This document shows positions 49,772 through 62,154 of a stretch of 64,000 nucleotides of DNA, in pieces. The DNA lies in contig WPIO01000048.1 of the NCBI GenBank assembly GCA_009760855.2, positions 1,813,001-1,877,000 on the forward strand, in the 5' to 3' direction. The position numbers were made by a program, and so were the translations under genes. Position 1 is the stretch's first letter, and each line of letters begins with the position of its first letter. The notes below the pieces were generated by a model, which worked only from the letters and a program-made list of their open reading frames with translations, ran no database searches and was not told the DNA's origin. This DNA is from Cristatella mucedo (taxonomy: Eukaryota > Bryozoa > Phylactolaemata > Cristatellidae).

Positions 49772-50968
49772 GTGAGTGGCCCATGCGCAGCGACACAGGC
49801 GATGTGGTGTATCTTCATCTGTGACTCCAAAAAGCCACAAAGACTGAGTGAGTAATATGCAGAAGTGTTATCTATAGCGCACGCAAAGCCTAACCGGCCT
49901 TCGGTGCGCATTCGATAGCCAGCAGACGTCATCTCAAGCAACAAAGGGAAAGTTAGAAGCACATGTGTGTCAGGAGGGCTGTTGAGGTAATTAGTAGCAC
50001 GGAAGTAGAACAGCTCAGGACGGCTGGAAAGGATGTGCCGCAGTTAGCAACAGGAGAGTATATGTCGTTGCGTGATACTTGTGGAAGTCAGTTCCAGTCT
50101 AGACCCTGCAGAGAAAAAAGTTTCTACCGCCAAGGATCTTTTAAGTATACTAATGCAACAGCTGATCTGTTGTCCGTAGATTGCCTTGGGGCACTAGGAA
50201 GCTAATACTGGTGCAGCAGTTCAGCTAGCTATGAAGGATTCCAGCTTTGGCCGGCTTCGTCGGTCAGTGTAAGAGTTTCACTTTGTATCCGTTGATCAAC
50301 CGAAAGCCATCAAAGCTTCTTCAGCAAAGGAGCCACATAATCAAACTTGTGTGACATTTTAACTAGCCTTTCAGCCATATTTATGATAAGCTGTAGTGGC
50401 CTATGTTTTGCATGCCATCAGCTATCCTGCCAGTACGCTTTGCTCGTGGCGGTATTCAATCGTTTCCAGCTGAGTTCACTTAATACTGAAACTCTCAGAA
50501 TAAAGAAATATCTGTGACAGCTGCGACTCCAAAATGTTTCGCTACTACGGTCGTGAGCTAGAAAACTTTGCTTCCATTGCTTTTAGGTAATTCGCTTGAT
50601 CGTTACCTCGGCACATCGCCACGACAATTTCGCTGGTCAGCTCTCTCTCTTACCGAACGCCATCTTGTCCTTCCTTTATCTACTTCCTGCGCTCCCTCTA
50701 AAGGGGTGGTAACTTCTCGCCAGAAGCATTCGGGGACTCGGCGTACTCAACTGTCTCTCATAGCGCGGGCGGCGTGAAACGTGAAAGCGGGGGGGGGGAT
50801 TCGGCCGAAGTGAGCTGCCGCGGGGCTTTGATAGCTATCAGCTGTCGACGGCGGCGGGCTTTCCGCGAGCCATTTCGTTTCCTCTTGGCATCCTCGCCCG
50901 AGCGACGCTGCTGGCGGCCATAATTCGACCGCCCCGCTGACGCAGTTTTTCGATTTGTTTGCATCTAG
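49772..50968 (+). other. intron
   Basis: Contains a minus-strand LINE family 2 relic (50080-50300) and a G9 run near 50790. Otherwise nothing recognised. Confidence 0.55.
50080..50300 (-). mobile_element. LINE family 2 relic
   Basis: Shares with 6540-6780 a GAGTTCCA-like / AGTTCCAG word, TTTCT-CCGCCAA and the GCAGCAGTTCAGCTAG block. On the minus strand the block corresponds to a YLAELLHQ-type reverse-transcriptase tail. No open frame remains. Confidence 0.4.
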
Positions 50969-51097
50969 GTATTGACGCGTGCAAAACGTCGGCCAACACG
51001 TGCCAACAGAAGTGCATCAGCAACGGCAACGGCTCCCTTTCGTGCGAGTGCTTCAGCGGCTACGTCCTTGTCAACGGCTCGTCCTGCGTTCTCTCGA
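50969..51097 (+). CDS. EGF-like module 4
   Basis: Acceptor ttgtttgcatctag, donor gtacgc, phase 1-1. It reads IDACKTSANTCQQKCISNGN, then SLSCECFSGYVLVNGSSC. The C--KC----GS-SC-C--GY form, with a short first loop, is typical of EGFs in the fibrillin/SCUBE style, but this one lacks the D-x-x-E calcium start. Confidence 0.9.
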
Positions 51098-51524
51098 GTA
51101 CGCCAAGGGCGCGCACACTTTTGTTCGCCATATTCTTGCGAGGCATTTCGCTGGCTCGCATGGTGTTGCGCCATACTGTTCGGTCGCGAACCAGCTCACA
51201 CCGTCACCGTCCGCGATCGCGTCGCGCCCGCTCTCCGTTCGTTGTCGCGCCGCGCGGCGCCTCGACGAGCAGCCCGCCTGGTGCGGAGCGATGCCGAGTC
51301 GCTCAGGCGGCGCGCCCGCCGCGTGAGTAGCTGCTCCTCTCTAGCGCGCCCGCAAATCGCCGTGCGAAGCTGCTCAGCGCGACCTAGTTCTGCCGCCGGC
51401 GAGCCGCCGCCGAGCGTCCGCCCCTACCGGCGGACTCGGTAGACTCGCTGTCGTGGCATGGCAGCTTTGAGTCGACGGCTCGGCCTCTTTCTTCGTTCAA
51501 AGGCAGCGGCGCATTTCGTTGCAG
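51098..51524 (+). other. intron
   Basis: Very GC-rich, with long alternate frames of Arg/Ala/Ser composition and no domain. Confidence 0.55.
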
Positions 51525-51644
51525 ACGCAACTCTATGCACCAGTGCCCAGTGCGCCTACGCGTGCTACGCCGTCGACGGCACTACTGCGGCTTGCTACTG
51601 CCCGCGCGGCTTCCAACTCGACACGGACGGGCGAACTTGCGTCG
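51525..51644 (+). CDS. EGF-like module 5
   Basis: Acceptor gcgcatttcgttgcag, donor gtacgc, phase 1-1. It reads ATLCTSAQCAYACYAVDGTT, then CYCPRGFQLDTDGRTC. The Cys pattern C---QC---C-----TAACYC--GF fits an EGF of the same short type as module 4. Confidence 0.9.
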
Positions 51645-53259
<1,615 letters not shown>

Positions 53260-53394
53260 ACATCAATGAGTGCCAAGCTGCGAACGGCCCATGTGACCTC
53301 ACATCCAGCACCTGTTACAACACCAACGGGTCGTACGAGTGCCGGTGTCTGAGCGGATACGCCCCTTCGATCGCCGATCCTCAGTCATGCATAG
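53260..53394 (+). CDS. calcium-binding EGF module 6
   Basis: Acceptor gcattttatttag, donor gtacgc, phase 1-1. It reads DINECQAANGPCDLTSSTCY, then NGSYECRCLSGY and SCIG. The DINEC start and the N-GSYEC-C core, with a hydroxylation-type Asn and aromatic residue, mark a cbEGF. Confidence 0.95.
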
Positions 53395-53483
53395 GTACGC
53401 CTCTGCGCAGTTCGCACAAAGTCCGCTACGCAGAGTGCGCCAGCTATTCGCTAGATTTATCGCCTCACTTTGCTTGTTGCCAG

Positions 53484-53738
53484 CATGCCAAGCACCCGCC
53501 TACGGGACGAACTGCAGAGGAACGTGCGACTGCGGCTTGCGAGCGTCTTCGTGCGACCCGGTGCTCGGCTGTTATCCTTGCGTCGCCGGCTTCACTGGAG
53601 ACCAGTGTGCCGACGACGTCAACGAGTGCCAGCTGGCGCCGAACTCGTGCGGAACGGGTGGCACTTGCATCAACACCTACGGATCTTACTACTGCCAGTG
53701 CTCGAGTGGCTACCAGCTCGTGGGAGGAGTCTGCCTAG
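53484..53738 (+). CDS. EGF modules 7 (laminin-like) and 8 (cbEGF)
   Basis: An 89-base intron precedes it. Acceptor gcttgttgccag, donor gtgcga, phase 1-1. Module 7 reads CQAPAYGTNCRGTCDCG, then CDPVLGCYPCVAGFTGDQC, the YG--C---C-C-----CDP--GC-C--G--G--C pattern of MEGF/laminin-type EGFs. Module 8 reads DVNECQLAPNSCGTGGTCIN and GSYYCQCSSGYQLVGGVC, a cbEGF. The pair is closely paralleled by the exon at 60838. Confidence 0.95.
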   Translation, partial: HAKHPPTGRTAEERATAACERLRATRCSAVILASPASLETSVPTTSTSASWRRTRAERVALASTPTDLTTASARVATSSWEESA

Positions 53739-53917
53739 GTGCGAGCACGCGCGCCGATCCCGGAGCTCTCGAGCTCCGTAGACCCGATCAGTAGTGGCAG
53801 CTCGCGAAAGGGTGGACCTCGAACTCATCATGGAGGGCTCGTCCCTGACCGCTCGTGCGACCGACCGCTCGGCTTTCTCACACTAACCATTTGATCTTTC
53901 TTCCTTTGCAGCAGATT

Positions 53918-53995
53918 TAAGGTGCCTAGAAAGAGGTTGGGTTCTCTGAGGGCGCTATATCAAATGCGTTATTATTATTCTTATTATTAATACTT
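53918..53995 (+). mobile_element. LINE family 1 3'-end fragment
   Basis: GGTGCCTAGAAAGAGGTTGG, TCTGAGGGCGCTATATCAAA and an ATTATTATT tail: only the 3' terminus is present. Confidence 0.55.
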
Positions 53996-54794
53996 CGCTG
54001 AGCTGAAAGTGTGCACGCTAATCGAAGGACGAGCTTCCTTTAAAAAATATTTCAGATGCTTTAGAAAATCAGAAAATACCATGATCATTATTTTAGTTGC
54101 TATTGCTCTGACTAAATATGCCTACATATGCCTGCATCGAACCACATAGCATAGCTGAGGCATCTGTATATCCGGAGCAAACAGGTTCTCCAATTACACA
54201 ATAACTTCAAATTCTTCAAGTTTTTTAAGGACTTCAAGTTAAAACAGTGTTGTTCATGTTCAACCCATACCCGGAATAGGGTCAAGGTTTTATTGGAGAT
54301 TGATCTCAAGCTTACAGGAGCTTATTAGATCGGGCTGGAGGCACGGTGGAGCCGCTGGTGGGTTCTCTTTTAGTTAGAGTAGCAGCAGCGGATTGGACTT
54401 CAGAAATCTCTTCGAGGCTCTAGAAATGTCAATAGGGTTCTGTAGCTTTGCAAAGAGGTAACTTCATTGAACCGTTTTCTTCGACCTAGATATGGTTTGA
54501 ATTGACTAAACGCCCGACTTTAAATTGTGGCCACCTTGGCAGACTTTCTATACCCTGAGGTCAATGGTATGTTCTAACAGCTACTGTCTCTCGCTCCTAC
54601 ATCTGTTTTAACGCGCTTGGTGTACCTTCACAGCAGCCTTTCAGCTCTCTTGTCTTGATTCCCTGTAACAGCAAGCAGCCACTGTTAGCCGTATTCAGTC
54701 GGCCCCCGGCGCCAAATCTTCCTTTATTTGAGACTTTTTCCCGACCTCGTTTCAATTTTACATTTGTGAAATCGTCCTAGTTTGGAACATGGTG

Positions 54795-55300
54795 AATTTA
54801 ATATGCCTTTAGATAACCCACCTTACCCACACCATCCCCCAACCAGGTCAAGCATCGTACTACCCACTTTTCGGAATGCAACAGCCTGCAAATACCTCGT
54901 GCAAACCTCAAATCATTTGGAGACCGTGCATTTAGTTCGTATGCTCCCAAAGCCTGGAACTCACTGCCGACTTGCGTCAGAACATCCCCTGACTTGATCA
55001 CACTTAAAAAGAACTTAAAAACACACCTATTTAGGACAGTAGTTAGTGGGCCCCTGTGATTCGTCTTTCATGTGCTTATGCTTTCTGACACTGTGCATGC
55101 TGCCACTAACCACATTTGCATGCTGACCCTATGCTTGTCACCCCTAACCATGTTATTCATTTTGTTTGTTTATCAAGCATGATATTACTCATCATTCATA
55201 TACATTTCCCTTTGCAGCAAATGTGAAGCGCCTAGAAAGAGATTGAGTTCTCTGAGGGCGCTTTATCAAGTGCATTATAATTATTATTATTATTACCATG
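54795..55300 (+). mobile_element. truncated LINE family 1 copy
   Basis: Reverse-transcriptase tail in broken frames (HPPTRSSIVL...FGDRAFSSYAPKAWNSLP-like, with CVRTSPDLITLKKNLKTHLF), then the 3' UTR with its CACTGTGCATGCTG and GCATGCTGACCCT sub-repeats and the GCGCTTTATCAAGTGCA end plus ATT tail. Confidence 0.72.
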
Positions 55301-55314
55301 CCGACTGTAATACC

Positions 55315-55690
55315 GGTGTATGCAACCAGGCCCTTACAATTGGTGCAAAACTCTGCAGCCAGGCTGGTCTGTCTCGAGCGTCGCAGTTGCCACATCGTAC
55401 CACTTATTGCCGACCTGCACCGGCTCCCAATCAAGCGGTGTATCAACTTCAAGGGTCTGTCACTCCCTTTTAGTGATTCCTTCTGATTTGCCCTGTGTCT
55501 ACGTGTGCTGACACTGTGCACCATCTTTCCATGCTGACCCTGTGAACGTCATCTCTAACCATGCAATAATTGCTGACCTCATGCATGCTATTTGTAACAA
55601 TATGGTCATGCTTCCTTGACAGCATATGTAAAGTGCCTAGAAAGAGATTAATTTAATTGAGGGTGCTATACAAATTTAGTATTATTATAC
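55315..55690 (+). mobile_element. internally deleted LINE family 1 copy
   Basis: Begins at the LQNSAARLVCLERRSCHIV part of the reverse-transcriptase tail and jumps after FKGLSLPF to the 3' UTR, skipping the FRSLHS...WNSLP part. It ends GGGTGCTATACAAATTTAG with an ATTATTAT tail. It sits just after another copy in the same direction. Confidence 0.6.
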
Positions 55691-55939
55691 TAGTAGATTC
55701 ATTTTCTCTTGTCGTTCATGTGAATACCCACTCTCGCAACAGAGGCCAAACTCACTATAGAATATTCTCCCGCGATCGAATGCTGTCAAGTCCTACTATT
55801 TCCAAATTATGCACGTTTAACAGCGTTTTTCCTCTTCCACCCAACAATAAGTGTTCCTTCGACATAAGAAATCATCTTTAAATCGAGAAAATGTAAGATC
55901 TTTGACATAGATGTTGTTCATAAAACCCTTCTAAATCGT

Positions 55940-56175
55940 TTATCCGAGCAGCCCTCATTTAAGTTCTTACGCTGACCCGCAAGGCCCGCGACGGCTTGGC
56001 TTCTTCGTACCTAGCTGAACTGCTGCACCAGTTTCAGGCTCTTCACGCCCTCAGGTATTGTGTGGACAATAAACTAGCTATTCCATTCTCCCGCTTTAGG
56101 ATCTTGAACTCGCTCTTGACTCACATTGCTTCCGCTTCTGACTTGACGACACGCGAAAATCTCGGTTTTTAAAAG
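55940..56175 (+). mobile_element. LINE family 2 relic
   Basis: Reads SYLAELLHQFQALHALRY, then FSRFRILNSLLTHIA and ASDLTT in near frame. It is the + strand counterpart of the blocks at 6540-6780 and 50080-50300. Confidence 0.5.
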
Positions 56176-56894
56176 ATGCATGGGCGTGCTTACTGTTAAT
56201 CCGAATCCACACATCACAATGTGAGTTTCACACGTGTGTTTCCCCTCACGAGTCTACTACGCCTATTTGCACGTTTCGCCGATCAGTAATCAAAAGCGAT
56301 TACGTTGCCTGAGTCGGTTGTTGAAGACGATCTGGTACTTCTGCCAGTACACAGAAACATGACTGACTCTGGCTTCTGCCGGAAACCTGCAGCAACCCGG
56401 AAACTTCCTTGCATGTCCAGATTGGCACGTTGTTCCTAAGCTTGCGTCAATAGAGAGACGAGCCATGAACGGCGCGGCACTTCGGGATCTAGAAATAGAT
56501 GCGCATTTATGGGTCTAAAAAGCAAATGCAGAAATTTGAAGAACTGCGACCGTATAGCTCGCTTCAGAGAGTGGCTTTCACCTCGCTTTCGACGGTTACA
56601 GACTCACCAGCCAGTTTTCCTGTCCGCCTACCTGGCTCGTCATTCATTTCCAAGAGTTTTTGCTCGAGTTCATCGTAACCGCTCGTGCAGATTTTACCGC
56701 CGAACGTTCGGGCCAACCAGCCAACTAACTGCTGCTTGACACTACTCCAGTGTAGACTAGTTCTTAGGTTTAGTCAGGGTCAGGCTGCAAGAAGTTCTAT
56801 TTTAATCGGTTTCTTCCTTTTTACCTCAGTTGGACGTGCGCACGCACGTGCCAGTCTTTCTCATCGCTCGCCGCACGCACGCGTTCTCTCGCAG

Positions 56895-57299
56895 ACATCA
56901 ACGAGTGCCTGCTCACTGCATCGGTCAGCATCTGCGGCGGCGGCGAGTCCATATGCGTCAACACGATCGGCTCCTACTACTGCGCCTGCGCGATCGGCTA
57001 CCGCTGGAACGCCTCCTCGCAGTCGTGCCAGGACGTCGACGAGTGCTCGCTCCTGTCGAGCTCGCTTCTCGCGAGCCTGTGCGACTACAACGCCGCCTGC
57101 GTCAACACTATTGGCAGCTACCAGTGCGTATGCAAGGCCGGCTTCGAGGGAAACGGCAGCGTCTGCTCGGACGTGGACGAGTGCAGCCTGTACAGTGGCT
57201 GCGACTTTACTCTCGGCACGTGCCTCAACACGTACGGCTCCTATAGCTGCGTTTGCAAGTCCGGGTTCGTCTACTCGGAAACCCAGAGCGCCTGTGTCG
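56895..57299 (+). CDS. three cbEGF modules (9, 10, 11)
   Basis: Acceptor gcgttctctcgcag, donor gtgaga, phase 1-1, 405 bases. The modules start DINECLLTASVSIC, DVDECSLLSSSLL and DVDECSLYSGCDF, with cores NTIGSYYCACAIGY, NTIGSYQCVCKAGF and NTYGSYSCVCKSGF. All three have the D-(I/V)-(D/N)-E calcium motif and the aromatic in the SY position, so they should form a rigid calcium-stabilised rod. Three modules on one exon implies intron loss or duplication within the exon. Confidence 0.96.
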
Positions 57300-57521
57300 G
57301 TGAGAGAGCGAGAGCAATCCTCTGCCGCGCTTTGCGTCCTTGTTCGGTTCGCCCTCGAGCAAGCGGCCGGCCGTGTCTCGCACCGTTCGTTTGCTTGTTC
57401 CGCGAACCGCGTCCATTGACCGCTACTGTGCCGGGTCGTCGTCATGCGGCGTCATGCCTCGGACCTCGGTCCGCGGCAGTGAAGCAGCCGTAGCGCTTGA
57501 AGTACCGTACATTTCTTATAG

Positions 57522-57635
57522 ATTTTTCCAAATGCCAAGCATGGAGTGACAAATGCCAGCAAGCGTGCAGCAACCAGATTGGTGACGAGTGTTGCTTTCC
57601 TGGCTTCGTGTGGCTGAATGACTCCTGCGCTTCGA
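57522..57635 (+). CDS. EGF-like module 12
   Basis: Acceptor cgtacatttcttatag, donor gtacgg, phase 1-1. It reads FSKCQAWSDKCQQACSNQIG, then DECCFPGFVWLNDSC. Six Cys fit a short EGF (C---C---C----C-C with CC in place of C-C). The unusual adjacent CC makes it the least regular module. Confidence 0.82.
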
Positions 57636-57973
57636 GTACGGTCATGCTGAGCGCTGCTGGGCGGCGACAGGGGGCGCTTCTGTACCCCTGGCTACATTTT
57701 AGAATGCCGGTAGCTTCTCACGCCACCGTGCGTCATGCAGCCATGTCGCCCGGGAGAAGCATCGCTGTCCATCATAGCGCATTTTATTCCATTGTGTCTA
57801 TTTCTTTAAATCTTTCGGCACGTTCAACCTGGTGATCTATTAGAACAAGTCACTCTGGGAAAATTATTCTTGCATTTTATGCTTTCGTTGGCTAGGATAT
57901 TAGCGTACTTTCTGACAGATAAGCGATACGGTGGCCTTTTAAAAGCATACGAAGCATTCTTATTTTGAATTAG

Positions 57974-58093
57974 ATGACAGCACCTTGCGCGAACGATGCT
58001 CCTCGCTCAACTGCGAACATGGATGCTTCAACGAGACAAGTTGCTACTGCTTCAGTGGCTACGAGCTGCTGGCGAACGGTAAAAATTGCAGTG
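57974..58093 (+). CDS. EGF-like module 13
   Basis: Acceptor ttattttgaattag, donor gtaaga, phase 1-1. It reads STLRERCSSLNCEHGCFNET, then SCYCFSGYELLANGKNC. A short non-calcium EGF similar to modules 4 and 5. Confidence 0.9.
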
Positions 58094-58224
58094 GTAAGAT
58101 GACGGCATATCTCAAAAAAATCCGTTTCTTAAACCTGCATTGTAAAATTGTTTCTGATGCTACTGTAGGTGAACTTACTCGTGCATGTTTCTCTTATGTA
58201 TGACCTCAGCCTGTATGCAGTCAC

Positions 58225-58535
58225 ACTGATAATATTTAAGCAGCCTGACCACTATTTGGAATTTACCTACGCTATGACTGGAACTCACTCCCGACTGGAG
58301 TCACAACATCCCCTACCTTGACGAAATTTAAAAAGAAGCTATAAACATGTCTGTTCCTCACAGCATTCGCTGGTTCTATATGAATTGTAATGTATCTGCT
58401 CATGCGTGCTGACACTGTGCATTGTACCACTTACTATATTGGCATGCTTCCTTTACAGCATTTTTAAATTGCATAGAAAGACTTTTGGTTCATGAAGGAC
58501 ACTATAAAAATGTATTAGTATTATTGTTATTGTAA
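58225..58535 (+). mobile_element. decayed LINE family 1 copy
   Basis: TGGAACTCACTCCCGACTGG (the WNSLPT word), a TTTAAAAAGAAGCTATAAAC-like KFKKKL stretch, CGTGCTGACACTGTGCAT and an ATTATTGTTATTGT tail, in the order of the intact copies. Confidence 0.5.
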
Positions 58536-59499
58536 AAATCTCTCGTTGAGGCTTAAAGACAGCGAGGTGGTTTATAAGAAAACGACAGTACTTAAATACT
58601 AGTTTAAGAGGAGCTCTCACAGAATTGGAATTTCCCTGCGAAGTGCACACAAGATTGTCGGAAGCACTCAATTTACTCCGTAATTTAACATCGCTTTATA
58701 GACGGTGGTGTATAATATGTTCGCTCACTATAGCCGGAGCTGAGGTTTCGAATGCTACTTCTCTATTTTATGGCGACAAGCTGGTCTCCTGATCTGAATG
58801 CCACTTGTCTCGATACAGCCGCGTTAAATCACAGGATCTTGACCATAACCTGAATGTATTGCATATAATAAAGGTCATTAGCCAACAGCTGGAGACGACC
58901 TGCTTACTTGGCAGCGCCTTGGATGCAGTTGCATGCTAAGCCTTGAGAGTATCGAGGGATATCTTTGCTTCGTGATAGTCCCAGGCGCAGACAATTAAGG
59001 AGAGTGGCTGGAGCCAGAAAGCTATTGATACTGAGCCAAATCACAAACGTAATGCTATTGCTGCAGTAAAATTTCAAAAACTTGGCTTGAAGTAGAGCCT
59101 GAGAAGCTGTGAGTAGGATTTGAGTAGATTCGATGCGATGCCCTAAGCAGCAAGTGTGGATCGCATGGCTTCATTAGTTAGCTGAATAACTTATAGCTCA
59201 TAATAGCTCTTATTTCTTAACGCACACCTCCGCAAAGTTTGTTGCCCGCGGCTCCCAACGAAATGCCCGCGCTAGTCTATAGTGGAGATCTATAGTGTGA
59301 ATGATGGTGAATAGAGTTGATTCTGTGCGCATGGCCAGTGACGTTGCTCTAGGTGACCAGACCAGTGACCAAGAAAGGTTGTCGAGAGAGCGAGGCCAGT
59401 GCTTCTTACAAATCCCTCTAGGCGAGAGTTTACGCAGTCGCAACTTCAACCTCAGCTAAGCAATATTATTTGTTAAAGAGAGTAAAAAGTAAAGGTTAG

Positions 59500-59650
59500 C
59501 TGATCAAACAGCCTCATTTATTTAGCGGCAGAAAAGCCTTAGCGTATTTAACCCGCTTGCAGTGGGTAATAAAGAATTATCCACTGCAGGACTCACCCCT
59601 AAGAACATGGCGGCGAAGTGCACGTACCTCCTAATGTACTAGGCTAAGAC
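59500..59650 (-). mobile_element. tRNA-derived SINE-like fragment
   Basis: On the minus strand an A-box-like TTAGCCTAGTACATTAGG and B-box-like GGGGTGAGTCC are followed by the body shared with 1005-1185 and 44305-44465 (CGCTTGCAGTGGGTAATAAA on the + strand). Confidence 0.45.
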
Positions 59651-59971
59651 ACAGTGAGCTAATGTGCTCATCACTGCTCTCACGCTCTGCACACGCTTCG
59701 GCATACCAGTGCTATACGACGCCAGATTGAAAATGCACTTCCACACACATAGAGGACAATGCTGCGGCATAATTCAATCATATGCCTGCCGCCTTAGCTG
59801 CACAAGTAGTTTTCTGCTGTATCTTTGCGGGCGGGCAGGCTGGGCGAGGACGAGATGAGGCGGTCCTAATACTCTTCCGGCGAGCATCAGTAACGGTGAC
59901 TCTTCCGCGTGACTTATCGGCGCCTCCTGTCGGTCTTGCTAGTTCGGAAAGGTGCTAGACCGTTTCTCTTC

Positions 59972-60010
59972 TGGTGGTGGTGGTGGTGCTGCTGCTGCTG
60001 CTGCTGCTGC
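59972..60010. repeat. (GGT/GCT)n triplet tract
   Basis: Five GGT-type then about eight GCT-type triplets, about 190 bases before the next EGF exon. Confidence 0.9.
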
Positions 60011-60200
60011 CGTATCCTCCGGCTTGGCCACAGCTTCTTCCTGGCTGCTGCCTGCTGAGTCGGTACTTGCGGCTTCGAACGACGACCGACGGACAGCGGT
60101 CAGATTGCAAATGCCTGCGACGGCGGCCCGCGCTCGCGAGTCGTCGTGCATCACCCAAATACCCAAATAGAGTCTTACTCTCTTCTTTTCTCGAGTCAAG

Positions 60201-60320
60201 ACGTGAACGAGTGCAATGCCACGCGGCCACCGTGTGCTCAAAAATGCAGCAACACTCCTGGAGGCTACGAATGCGGATGCAGCCTAGGGTACACGCTGCA
60301 GCTCGACGGAACGTGCACGC
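60201..60320 (+). CDS. cbEGF module 14
   Basis: Acceptor tcttcttttctcgagtcaag, donor gtgagt, phase 1-1. It reads DVNECNATRPPCAQKCSNTP, then GGYECGCSLGYTLQLDGTC. Calcium motif DVNEC and the C----GYEC-C--GY core. Confidence 0.95.
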
Positions 60321-60837
60321 GTGAGTTGCCGCACGCTTCTGCAGCTTCGCCGCTCGGCCCAGAGCCATGCAGTTATGTCGTCTGCTTTTCGCTGGTGGTC
60401 CACCTTGCTCGGATCGTATTCGAGTTCCGAGCGTGCCGGAAAATGAGCCCGGCCCAACCGGCGAGCGAGGACGGGGCAGAGAGACATCGTAAATTATCTC
60501 CACATTCTCACTTACTGTTCTTATGGGCCTGGAGAAGGTCTGTGAGAGTGTTGTCGCTTGTGGGAAGAGCTTGCGAAAGGCAAAGGCGAAAGCAGCGATT
60601 CGAAGTTGCCGCAGCATTTCGCTGGCGGTCCCAGCAGCCAGCTTTCCCGGCATTCTTAGCAGCCAGCTTCCGTAATTCCGACCTCTCTCGATTGCCCACT
60701 CTCTTTCAGCGCTCCTGTCCTCTCAACTGCGTTTCCGTTATAGCCGTTGTCGTTCAGTCACCGCCGATGTCGTGCCGTCTCGATCGAAGCGGATCGGAAT
60801 TGCAAACCTATTTTTTTCCTTTCACATTGCATTTCAG
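60321..60837 (+). other. intron
   Basis: Nothing recognised. Confidence 0.55.
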
Positions 60838-61095
60838 CCTGTGGTCTCGGCAAATACGGGGCGCAGTGCAACGGCACTTGCGATTGCGGTCCGAACTCGT
60901 TCGGATGCGACCCGGTCCAAGGCTGTCTAGGGTGTCGCCCCGGATGGTCCGGGGACGGCTGCAGCGTCAGAGTGAACCTGTGCAACGCCACCGTGTCGCC
61001 GTGCGGCAACCACTCGACCTGTCGGGATCTAGTTGGCTCCTATGCCTGCGACTGCGTTCACGGATACCAAGCATCTTCCGACGGTACTTGCCAAG
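60838..61095 (+). CDS. EGF modules 15 (laminin-like) and 16
   Basis: Acceptor ttcacattgcatttcag, donor gtaaaa, phase 1-1. Module 15 reads CGLGKYGAQCNGTCDCG, then CDPVQGCLGCRPGWSGDGC; module 16 reads VNLCNATVSPCGNHSTCRD, then GSYACDCVHGYQASSDGTC. The layout matches the exon at 53484 (KYG--C-GTCDCG, CDPV-GC), so the two are paralogous. Confidence 0.95.
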
Positions 61096-61303
61096 GTAAA
61101 ACATCCTGCCACCATTGCACGAGCGTGCCAGACGTACCTTCGTGCCCGAAAAAAGACGGTAGCTCCCGAGTGTTGGCCGCGGCCTCCTGCAAGCCTCCGA
61201 GCGTGTACAGCCGCCAGTCCGGCGAAAGGCTTTAACGATTTTCATCTCTTACTCCCTCAACCGCCGTTCGAACGCAGTGACAATGTAGGCAAGCCTGTTT
61301 GCT

Positions 61304-61341
61304 GAATCGCCAGGCGAACTGATCAGCTCGCCTGGCGATTC
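61304..61341. other. perfect 14-bp inverted repeat
   Basis: GAATCGCCAGGCGA (61304-61317) and TCGCCTGGCGATTC (61328-61341) are exact reverse complements around a 10-base spacer that contains the palindrome CTGATCAG. Confidence 0.85.
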
Positions 61342-61619
61342 TCATCGACGACGACCACGGTGAACAGCCACACCCACACCCGGCGTGGGAATGGCATTGG
61401 CAACAAAAACCCTTCAATTTCTTTCCGAATGCAAATGAAAGGGCAATATGAAACTCTTCAGGGTAAGATCGCCGGCCCTGTTGGAAATAGACTGTATGCG
61501 ATAAATTAGGATGCCTGCCAGTTTTATTACCAGTAAGTCGCTCGAACGTCGGTCGGGAGATTCCACGCTGTTCAATGCTCTGGTCTTGCTCTTCGAATGC
61601 TTCAGAGACTGGCGTCTCC

Positions 61620-61745
61620 CGCCGACCTTCCCTAGCAGCCGAATTCTCTATTCACGAGCTTCACACGTGCCACGGGGCTCGAGCCACGACTTCGGCCAGA
61701 CCTTGGTCAGGGCGAGCACCTAAACCACTGGGCCAAACCAGCGCG
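61620..61745 (-). mobile_element. tRNA-derived SINE-like fragment
   Basis: On the minus strand GGTTTGGCCCAGTGGTTTAG (A-box consensus TGGC--AGTGG) and GGCTCGAGCCC (B-box-like) lie at roughly tRNA spacing. The remainder does not fold as a proper tRNA, so I call it SINE-derived. Confidence 0.5.
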
Positions 61746-61829
61746 GCGATATTGCCATCCTTTAATTTACAACACTTAGATTTCGTATCTCGCTGCGAAC
61801 TTAGGTAAGCCGAGATTCTACCGACTAAG

Positions 61830-61891
61830 ATTGGTGTGCTTGGGCAGAGGACTAATTACGATTGGTGTGCTTGGGCTGGGGACTAATGTCG
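61830..61891. repeat. 31-bp tandem duplication
   Basis: Two copies starting ATTGGTGTGCTTGGGC, differing at a few bases. Confidence 0.85.
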
Positions 61892-61992
61892 TTTTACTTA
61901 CTCAACCAATTTTCAATGCGAGTTGAACATCAAGCTCTGCGCTAAGCCAATAGAAAGAAAAATGAACGTCTCCGTTCAATGGGGCAATGAGA

Positions 61993-62150
61993 AAATAATA
62001 ATAATAGATTTTATAAAGCGCCCGCAGAGAACTCAATTTCTTTCTAGGCGCTTTACAATTGCCGCAAAGGAGCACGATCGAATGGTTAGCGGTAGCATGC
62101 TCAATAAACAACAAGAACACAATGATTTGGGGTGACATGCACAGGTTCAG
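61993..62150 (-). mobile_element. LINE family 1 3'-end fragment
   Basis: ATAATAATAATAG tail, TTTATAAAGCGCCC, TCTAGGCGCTTTACAATTG and a GTAGCATGC word, in reverse order relative to the + strand copies. It abuts another copy in the same direction. Confidence 0.55.
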
Positions 62151-62154
62151 CATA

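Larger units (their letters stand above)
53739..56894 (+). other. intron dense in LINE fragments
   Basis: Holds four + strand LINE pieces (53918-53995, 54795-55300, 55315-55690, 55940-56175). The gaps 54000-54790 and 56180-56890 show nothing recognised. Confidence 0.6.
58094..60200 (+). other. intron
   Basis: Contains a LINE relic (58225-58535), a SINE-like piece (59500-59650) and a GGT/GCT triplet tract (59972-60010). Otherwise AT-leaning with nothing recognised. Confidence 0.6.

Noticed and set aside
51098-51524. Read-through frames beyond EGF exon 50969
   Set aside because: Arg/Ala/Ser-rich continuation has no Cys pattern. A donor at 51098 and an acceptor at 51524 give a clean EGF-to-EGF join.
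61620-61745. Intact tRNA gene
   Set aside because: A-box and B-box-like words are present, but the acceptor stem and the anticodon arm do not pair properly; it fits a SINE head better.
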